Below are positions 54,915-64,000 of a stretch of 64,000 nt of DNA, in pieces (within the stretch, counting starts at the first letter, position 1; each line of letters begins with the position of its first letter). The position numbers and the translations under genes were made by a program. The DNA lies in the NCBI GenBank assembly GCA_034440575.1, contig JAOTOL010001558.1, forward strand, positions 1,766,001-1,830,000, read 5' to 3'. Source of the DNA: Imbricaverruca yamaguchii. Its lineage: Eukaryota; Arthropoda; Thecostraca; Neoverrucidae. Below the pieces are notes generated by a model. That model was not told where the DNA came from. It made no database searches and worked only from the letters and a program-made list of their open reading frames with translations.

Positions 54915-55071
54915 GGGACGAGTGGTCTATGTGTATGTTGCTCGTCTCACAATCGAAAGGTTGTGCGTTCGAGTCTCACCTGGTGCTACTCTTCGCCCGC
55001 GACCAATCGGTGTGAGAGATTGGCGACGCTACATGACTCAACAGTCGATGTGTCTTGAAGCCAATAACCAA
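54915..55071 (+). mobile_element. SINE, main family, perfect 16-bp TSD
   Basis: Head GGGACGAGTGGTCTATGTGT, B-box GCGTTCGAGTCTC, body ACCAATCGGTGTGAGAGATT, tail GAAGCCAATAACCAA. CGGCAGTGTCAGGCAG flanks it at 54899-54914 and 55072-55087. Its 3' end is 54 bp upstream of exon 7. Confidence 0.96.
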
Positions 55072-55125
55072 CGGCAGTGTCAGGCAGAGTCTGAGTGTCC
55101 ACGTGCGGCCGTTCGCTGCCAACAG

Positions 55126-55315
55126 ACCTCGATATCGGTGACGAAGCAGACCCGGAACGCGGCCGGCGCCGGCTCGTCGGCGGTCGCCATCCCCGAGGGC
55201 GACGAGGACGGGCCGCGCTCCACCGAGGACGAGGTGCTGCAGCTGCGGCTGGCCTTCGAGAACGCCATGGGCGGCAAACAGGGCGGCGCCGCCCCGCATA
55301 AACAGGAGAACAAGG
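55126..55315 (+). CDS. Pkc98E: Novel PKC, exon 7: V3 hinge
   Basis: The acceptor is GCCAACAG (55118-55125) and the donor is GTGAGC (55316). It starts in phase 0 and ends in phase 1. It reads TSISVTKQTRNAAGAGSSAV, an acidic stretch IPEGDEDGPRSTEDEVLQLR, then LAFENAMGGKQGG and a basic end. The hinge is the least conserved part of PKC, so the call rests on position, phase, codon use and the vertebrate-like IRKALSFDN / LRLAFENA element. The acceptor could be a few bases off. Confidence 0.8.
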
Positions 55316-56300
55316 GTGAGCGGCGGCTGACGGCCGGGGGCCGACACCAGCCGGGCCGCCGCGCTGGTGTTCTCCCGCTGCTTCCCAAAATTTTGGTCAA
55401 GAAACCTGCAGAGGGATGAATTGACGAAAGGAATTCCAGCCAATGTATGCGAAAATCGCATCTTACTCGCTGGGTTAGGAAATACAAACCTGCAATTGGG
55501 AAGACCAAATGGGAAAGGATCTGCCCTTCCCTCCCCCAAGACAATATATTCCTGTGGGTCATATGGTATGTTATAATGGCAACATTATTGAAATCGTATC
55601 CATCTGTAGTTGGGTTCCCCTGTTCGTTAGTTGAGATGCAGGGGCGCGAATATCACAGATACCACACTGAATCCATCACCTTGCACATTGCGATATTTCA
55701 ATATCAGGGCTGTTCGATTGGCTGGGCTGCTGACGGCGCACACGTCGGTTGTCCAAGTGATGGTGGCGGGCCACAGCACGGCGCCGTGGTTGTGGACTTC
55801 GCCACAGCACAGCGCCGACGCAAATTGGGTCTCCACGCCGGATAGAAAGCGGCGGCGAAAGTGGGTACTACCGACGTGGATAAGTGGGCGCGTGCCCGTG
55901 GTTCGCACGCCGGTATCGGCGGGAGTATGACGACGCGTCGGCGTGCCCTCCCCGGCCACCGATGCAAAACGCAGATGGGTCGGACACGTCGGAGTGCCCG
56001 TTCAGGATCGGTTGTGCGCGCGCGCGAGGCGTATCGCGTCATCCGACCGTTGGCCGGGGTGTCGTGCCGTCGCGGTGCGTTGGTGGCGCGCGGCGCGACG
56101 CGACGCGGCCAGCGAGCCGCCGGAGGTGGCCGATGGCGCCGAGCATCGACTTGGCGCGCGGCGATGGCGGCGGACGCGCCGGCAACACTGCCATCGGTCC
56201 GGCGGCTGCCAGGCGGCCTTGGTGGTCTGCCAGCTGTGTGCCGGACACGTGGCTCGCCGCGAGCGTTTGTGTCATAGCAAGCATGTCGCACGAGCTCGGC
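55316..56300. other. PKC intron 7, first part
   Basis: Non-repetitive. GC-rich and CpG-dense from about 55860 to 56290. No exon recognised. Confidence 0.45.
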
Positions 56301-56309
56301 CGCCTCGCA

Positions 56310-58690
56310 GCCGCCGATAACACTAACACAGCCGTCCCTCCGGTCGGGGGAGTGGCAACACAGCCGTCCGAGAGGAGGCAGACACAACACAGCTGTCCGG
56401 CCACCGGAAGTGACGCGACAGTAACACAGCCGCCCGGCAGCGGGGGAGGGACAGTAACACAGCCGTCCGGCAGCGGGGGAGGGACAGTAACACAGCCGTC
56501 CGGCGGCGGGGGGGGGACAGTAACACAGCCGGTAACACAGCCGCCCGGCAGCGGGGGAGGGACAGTAACACAGCCGCCCGGCAGCGGGGGAGGGACAGTA
56601 GCACAGCCGTCCGGCAGCGGGGGAGGGACAGTAACACAGCCGTCCGGCAGCGGGGGAGGGACAGTAACACAGCCGTCCGGCAGTGGGGGGGAAACCTCCG
56701 GGGGGGGGGGGAAACACAGCCGTCCGGCAGCGGGGGAGGGGTAACAGCCGTCCGGCAGCGGGGAGGGAGTAACAGCCGTCCGGCAGCGGGGAGGGACAGT
56801 GGACACAGCCGTCCGGCAGCGGGGGAGGGACAGTAACACAGCCGTCCGGCAGCGGGGGAGGGAGGTAACACAGCCGTCCGGGCGGGGGAGGGACAGTAAC
56901 ACAGCCGTCCGGCAGCGGGGGGGGACAGTAACACAGCCGTCCGGCAGCGGGGAGGGACAGTAGCACAGCCGTCCGGCAGCGGGGGAGGGACAGTAACACA
57001 GCCGTCCGGCAGCGGGGGAGGGACAGTAACACAGCCGTCCGGCGCGGGGGAGGGACAGTAAACAGCCGTCCGGCAGCGGGGGAGCACAGCCGTCCGGCAG
57101 CGGGGGGAGTAACACAGCCGTCCGGCAGCGGGGAGGGACAGTAACACAGCCGTCCGGCAGGGGGAGGGACAGTAAGCACAGCCGTCCGGCAGCGGGGGAG
57201 GGACAGTAACACAGCCGTCGGCGTAAAGCCGTCCGGCAGCGGGGGAGGGACAGTAGCAGCCGTCCGGCAGCGGGGGAGGGACAGTAACACAGCCGTCCGG
57301 CAGCGGGGGAGGGACAGTAACACAGCCGTCCGGCAGCGGGGGAAGGGGACAGTAACACAGCCGTCCGGCAGCGGGGAGGGACAGTAACACAGCCGTCCGG
57401 GCGGGGGGAGGGACAGTAACACAGCCGTCCGGCAGCGGGGGGGGACAGTAACACAGCCGTCCGGCAGCGGGGGAGGGACAGTAGCACAGCCGTCCGGCAG
57501 CGGGGGAGGGACAGTAACACAGCCGTCCGGCAGCGGGGGAGGGACAGCACAGCCGCCCGGCAGCGGGGGAGGGACAGTAACACAGCCGTCCGGCAGCGGG
57601 GGGGACAGTAGCACAGCCGTCCGGCAGCGGGGGGGGAGGGACACAGCCGTCCGGCGGGGGGGGACAGTAACACAGCCGTCCGGCAGCGGGGGAGGGACAG
57701 TAACACAGCCGCCCGGCAGCGGGGGAGGGACAGTAACACAGCCGCCCGGCAGCGGGGGAGGGACAGTAACACAGCCGCCGGGCAGCGGGGGAGGGACAGT
57801 AACACAGCCGCCCGGCAGCGGGGGAGGGACAGTAACACAGCCGTCCGGCAGCGGGGGAGGGACAGTAACACAGCCGTCCGGCAGCGGGGGAGGGACAGTA
57901 ACACAGCCGTCCGGCAGCGGGGGAGGGACAGTAACACAGCCGTCCGGCAGGGGGGGGAACGTGGGGGGAGGGACAGTAACACAGCCGTCCGGGTAGCGGG
58001 GGGGGAGGGACAGTAACACAGCCGTCCGGCAGCGGGGGAGGGACAGTAACACAGCCGTCCCCGGCAGCGGGGAGGGACAGTAACACAGCCGTCCGGCAGC
58101 GGGGAGGGGGGACAGTAACACAGCCGTCCGGCAGCGGGGAGGAAAAAGCCGTCCGGCAGGGGGGAGGGACAGTAACACAGCCGTCCGGCAGCGGGGGAGG
58201 GACAGTAACACAGCCGTCCGGCAGCGGGGGAGGGACAGTAACACAGCCGTCCGGCGGCGGGGGGGGGTAACACAGCCGTCGGCGGGGAGGGAGGGACAGT
58301 AACACAGCCGCACAGCCGTCCGGCAGCGGAGGAGGGACAGTAACACAGCCGTCCGGCAGCGGGGGAGGGACAGTAACACAGCCGTCCGGCAGCGGGGGAG
58401 GGACAGTAACACAGCCGTCCGGCAGCGGGGGAGGGACAGTAACACAGCCGTCCGGCAGCGGGGGGGGAAGCCGTCCGCCGGCAGCGGGGAGGGACAGTAA
58501 CACAGCCGTCCGGCAGCGGTCGCAGCGGGGGAGGGACACCCGAGCGGGGGAGGGACAGTAACACAGCCGTCCGGCAGCGGGGAGGGACAGTAACACAGCC
58601 GTCCGGCAGCGGGGGAGGGACAGCTGTCGGCAGCGGGGAGGGAACAGCCGTCCGGGGGGGGGAGGGACAGACTGTCCGGCTGCCGGGATG
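56310..58690 (+). repeat. 33-bp minisatellite, roughly 65-70 copies
   Basis: The unit is ACAGTAACACAGCCGTCCGG followed by CAGCGGGGGAGGG. Most variation is in the length of the G run, with some truncated units. Because 33 is a multiple of three, very long minus-strand frames (up to about 1000 codons, Pro/Leu/Arg-rich) stay open. They are artefacts. Confidence 0.97.
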
Positions 58691-58867
58691 GGGAGGGGGC
58701 AACACCACAGCCTTTCACCACGAGGGAGAAACAGCAGCATAGCCAATATCCCACCGCCAACACTGCAGTCTGACAGCCTGTCTCTGGGATAATTTGTACA
58801 TTCCTTCAACAAGCACGCTTGGATGTTGTATATCGCCGATCCTAACGATTATTAATTAATGTCTGTA

Positions 58868-58925
58868 AACACAGTTATGGGCGCAAACTGACCTTGGCAG
58901 CAGTCGACGCGCCCCTGAACCCCAA
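58868..58925 (+). mobile_element. Ultrashort element copy, longer 5' variant
   Basis: AACACAGTTATGGGCGCAAA, CTGACCTTGGCAGCAGTCGA and CGCGCCCCTGAACCCCAATT. It shares the AACACAGTT 5' extension with the copy at 63890. Confidence 0.65.
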
Positions 58926-59439
58926 TTCATCATCATCCGACGGCCTGTCAACATATGTAATTGAGCTGCCGGATGGCTATGTTTCCCTCGTCGACGGACA
59001 GAGAGATGATGCTACGATGTCTACATGGACGATGTTTAGGCTATAGCCTGAGGGTGTGAGTATGCTGTTTAAGTTCATTATTTAAGCGGCGTCGTATGTC
59101 GGAGACGCTGATCTGTTGTCAGCGACCATGGCAGCCCCATACAGTGGTGTTCTCTCAGCTGATGTTTCCCCAGATGACCTTGTCGGACGTGACCAGTTCG
59201 TTTGCCGAGGTCACGGTGCAATCTCGGCTGATGTTGCTGAGGCTGCAGGGCAGTGCCGGATGCGACCTTGGATTACCTTACCCAGGATGCGACTTTGCCT
59301 TACCTTAATCAGGCCACGATGTGGCCTTGCCTGGTGCTACTGAAACCTTGGTGGCAGTGCTGAATGCGACCAGTGCCCTGACCGAGGTCACAATGTGATT
59401 TCGGCAGGGCTACTGCGCAGGCCGCAGTAGCCACGGTGG

Positions 59440-59985
59440 CGACAGTAGGGCGACTGTACTGGCAGTGACGACAGTAGACTGACGGTGCGGGTAGGACGGT
59501 AGTCAAGGTGACGACAGTAGACTGACTGTGAGGGTGTGATGGTCGTTACGGTGACGACAGTAGACTGACGGTACGGGTAGGACGGTAGTCAAGGTGACGA
59601 CAGTAGACTGACTGTGAGGGTGTGATGGTCGTTACGGTGACGACTGTAGACTGACGTGAGGGTGTGATGGTCGTTACGGTGACGAAGAAGACTGTAGAAT
59701 GACACAGTAGACTGACGGTACGGGTAGGACGTAGTCAAGGTGACGACAGTAGACTGACTGTGAGGTGTTGGTCGTTACGGTGACGACAGTAGACTGACGG
59801 TACGGGTAGGACGGTAGTCAAGGTGACGACAGTAGACTGACTGTGAGGGTGTGATGGTCGTTACGGTGACGACAGTAGACTGACGGTACGGGTAGGACGG
59901 TAGTCAAGGTGACGACAGTAGACTGACTGTGAGGGTGTGATGGTCGTTACGGTGACGACTGTAGACTGACGGTACGGGTTGGGGC
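59440..59985 (+). repeat. Alternating 43-bp units (86-bp dimer) minisatellite
   Basis: Units GTGACGACAGTAGACTGACG with GTACGGGTAGGACGGTAGTC alternate with GTGACGACAGTAGACTGACT with GTGAGGGTGTGATGGTCGTT. The array ends 45 bp before exon 8. Confidence 0.92.
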
Positions 59986-60029
59986 GTGAACTTGATGATA
60001 GTCGGTGAGACATGGCCTGCTGACGGCAG

Positions 60030-60181
60030 GCGGCCGCTCCAATCTGGATCTGAAGGCGGAGGCGCACGCACGTCGCGTCGGCATCGAAGATTTCCACTTC
60101 ATCAAGGTGCTGGGCAAGGGCAGCTTCGGCAAGGTGATGCTGGCCGAGAAGAAGGGCGCCGACGAGATCTACGCCGTCAAG
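60030..60181 (+). CDS. Pkc98E: Novel PKC, exon 8: start of kinase domain
   Basis: The acceptor is TGACGGCAG (60021-60029) and the donor is GTGGGC (60182). It begins in phase 1 and ends in phase 0. It reads [20 protein letters not shown] and [17 protein letters not shown]: the glycine-rich loop GKGSFGKV and the invariant ATP-binding Lys in YAVK. It matches the vertebrate epsilon [20 protein letters not shown]. Confidence 0.97.
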
Positions 60182-60409
60182 GTGGGCTGACCGATTTCTT
60201 TTGGAAGGCCGACGGAGACGTGTAGACAATGTACGGGCGGTGGTGGTCAGTTAGTAGCACTCCTAATCTCCGACAGTATGCTTGAACCGTAGGAGTGTGT
60301 TGCTCCTTTTGCTGTAAACTGTCATTCCGTGGGCGTCAAAACTAGAGGGGGGTGCTTCTCAGAAACCTTATTATTCCTACGAACGTTATCTGCACATTAC
60401 GTCAAGTGT

Positions 60410-60545
60410 TTGGTTTATTGGTTGGTTCACGGCACACTTTATGCACATTGGCTAATGGGCGCCGACCACACTGTTTCGCCGGTGGGCCGCGGGATTGGGA
60501 AATGTCCTGAGTGGCGCTAGTGTCGAACCAGGGACCTAGGTACCC
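60410..60545 (-). mobile_element. SINE-like element, minus orientation
   Basis: On the minus strand it has TCCCTGGTTCGACACTAGCG (B-box-like) and ends GTGAACCAACCAATAAACCA, the AACCAATA tail type common to the SINEs here. Confidence 0.6.
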
Positions 60546-60554
60546 ATAGCCGGT

Positions 60555-60800
60555 GTGTGTGGGCGGGCCCCCCCTGTCAAGTGTGTGCGGCGTGAAGTGT
60601 GCTGCGGGGACGGCTGTATGTAATGTGTGGTGTGTGTGGGCGGGCTGTATGTGGTGTTCGTGCGTGGACGGTCGTATGTGGTGTGTGTGGGCGGGCTGTA
60701 TGTGGTGTTTGTGGGCGGACTGTATGTGGTGTGTGTGGGCGGCTGTATGTAGTGTGTGTGGACGATTGTGTGGTGTGTGTGTGTGTGTACGGCTGTGTGT
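60555..60800 (+). repeat. TGTGTGGGCGG-type minisatellite
   Basis: Variable units of about 25-40 bp with GGTGTGTGTGGGCGGGCTGT. Frames are artefacts. Confidence 0.85.
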
Positions 60801-60949
60801 GGTGTGAAATGTACTGGGACGCTGGCCGACGGCTCCGGCCGGGTCCTGCGCGTGTTTCCTGTCGGTGCCGCCTGGTACTGCGACCCCGCCGAGTGTTGCC
60901 GGCCGAAGAGGATGCCAACCTCGGGCTCCTGTACGGCGCATTCGAATGC

Positions 60950-61075
60950 AAGACGCCAACGCGAACTCGAAAGAAAGCGTCGCCAACCTCTCACGCTGAT
61001 TGATCGCCGGCGAACGCGGTAATCCCAGAGTTGAACTCACGATCTTGTAGCCGAGAGTCAAACGCTGGCACCGGC
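60950..61075 (-). mobile_element. SINE, shared body, minus orientation
   Basis: The reverse complement gives AGTTCAACTCTGGGATTACC (B-box region) and ATCAGCGTGAGAGGTTGGCG, the shared SINE body. Confidence 0.75.
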
Positions 61076-61214
61076 AACAATGTCGGACGGCTGTCGTCTG
61101 GAGGCCCTGCTACACGTGCTGCTTGTATGTGTGAGAATGTGTGTGCTGTGTTGGATGTTTTGTGTGCACATGTGTATGCGTGCGTGTGCGTGTGTGCGCA
61201 CTCGCGTTAGTGTG

Positions 61215-61960
<746 letters not shown>

Positions 61961-62305
61961 AAGTGTGGCCACCATGTCCATTTTCTACCACGTGCTTTGT
62001 CGCCCTGCGGGATCGGTAGGAAATCAAAAGTGCAGTTTCAGTTGATGCTCAGTCATGTCCATTGTAAAATGCAATTCTGGAGTTTTCTTTTTCTATACAC
62101 TTTCTTTTTCGGCGTTCCTGTCATTCGCAAAATTACATATTTGCATTTTGCGCATTGCATCACACATTTGCACGGCATTCTCCTGATTTTCTCTACAACG
62201 TCCTAAGGCTTTTCGAAAAGAGTATTTAAACTGGTTTACCATATACAGCTGTGTGGAGATATCTCAGAAGGTGGCTAGCATTTGCTTCTTGATGGTGAAA
62301 ATTGG
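61961..62305. other. PKC intron 9 sequence, nothing recognised
   Basis: AT-rich; no exon. Confidence 0.5.
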
Positions 62306-62309
62306 CATG

Positions 62310-62540
62310 CGGTGGCTCCACCACAGGCTCCACCACAGGCTCCACCACAGGCTCCACCACAGGCTCCACCACAGGCTCCACCACAGGCTCCACCACAGGC
62401 TCCACCACAGGCTCCACCACAGGCTCCACCACAGGCTCCACCACAGGCTCCATCACAGGCTCCACCACAGGCTCCACCACAGGCTCCACCACAGGCTCCA
62501 CCACAGGCTCCAACGCAGGCTCCATCACAGGCTCCAAATT
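62310..62540 (+). repeat. 12-bp minisatellite CCACCACAGGCT, about 19 copies
   Basis: Very regular. It keeps frames open on both strands (Ala-Pro-Pro-Gln or Val-Val-Glu-Pro repeats). No start, splice or family context supports a protein. Confidence 0.97.
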
Positions 62541-63770
<1,230 letters not shown>

Positions 63771-63887
63771 GCGGAAGCGACAGCGTGACTGTTGTCCGTC
63801 GGACTGATGGTGTACCGTGATGCAACTGAATTTCGACGCATATCGCCGCCCATGAGGATTATTAGGAGCATGGTAGATTGCATATGA

Positions 63888-63945
63888 ACACAGTTGCGGG
63901 CGCAAAATTACCTCGGCAATCGAAGCGCTCCTAGACTGAAATCCA
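63888..63945 (+). mobile_element. Ultrashort element copy, longer 5' variant, diverged
   Basis: AACACAGTTGCGGGCGCAAA, ATTACCTCGGCAATCGAAGC and a diverged tail ATCCAATCC. Parallel to the copy at 58868. Confidence 0.55.
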
Positions 63946-64000
63946 ATCCAACGGCGTACCGCGACTGAGACGGTCGGAATGACACGGTGTGCCGCGACTG

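Noticed and set aside
55704..58812. Three overlapping minus-strand frames of about 830-1020 codons, Pro/Leu/Arg/Cys-rich
   Set aside because: They lie on the 33-bp minisatellite; a period divisible by three keeps several frames open. Two frames encode the same repeat in different readings, and there is no splice or family support.
59440..60029. Acceptor-derived origin of the 43/86-bp array before PKC exon 8
   Set aside because: Units contain CGACAG but the sequence after it does not match the exon 8 start; adjacency alone is not enough.

Overview
This is a eukaryotic, repeat-rich, animal-type window. It has short coding exons with GT/AG boundaries, very long introns, many tRNA-derived SINEs, LINE relics and dozens of minisatellites. 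A short run of CCTAA repeats (the arthropod-type telomere motif) and the PKC98E-like kinase fit an arthropod, most likely a crustacean. That placement is an inference, not something the sequence proves.

Layout. (1) Positions 1 to about 8.75 kb, plus strand: the 3' half of a PPP1R21 (KLRAQ) homologue. Seven exons are supported, with one further weak exon, a stop at 7360, a repeat-filled 3' UTR and an AATAAA at 8726. (2) 8.75-15.8 kb: intergenic, with a degenerate 21-bp array, a perfect 21-bp inverted repeat and a 51-bp minisatellite. (3) 15.78-16.21 kb, minus strand: ISCA2, a mitochondrial A-type Fe-S assembly protein whose 5' end is not resolved. (4) 19.45 kb to beyond the right edge, plus strand: a novel-type protein kinase C (epsilon / Pkc98E class). 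Ten exons are visible: C2 (two exons), pseudosubstrate and C1A (two), C1B (two), V3 hinge, and the kinase N-lobe with the start of the C-lobe (three). The HRD loop, activation segment and C-tail lie outside the window.

The PKC introns hold most of the mobile DNA. Intron 1 contains CR1-like LINE relics in both orientations and a 2.9-kb element with long inverted terminal repeats. Intron 3 contains a 5.4-kb I/Jockey-like LINE with gag knuckles, endonuclease, RT and RNase H, broken by frameshifts, plus two SINEs with perfect target-site duplications.

Two patterns stand out. First, many minisatellites start exactly on an exon-intron junction. Their unit contains the splice site plus a few codons of the neighbouring exon, and copies march into the intron. 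This is clear at two donors and two acceptors of PPP1R21 and at one or two donors of PKC. Second, a family of 32-60 bp elements (GGGCGC...GCGCCC stem, tail ending near AATAACCAACC) is repeatedly flanked by 12-16 bp target-site duplications, so these tiny sequences appear to have been mobile. One such insertion duplicated a PKC splice donor, and the spare copy now reads TT instead of GT.
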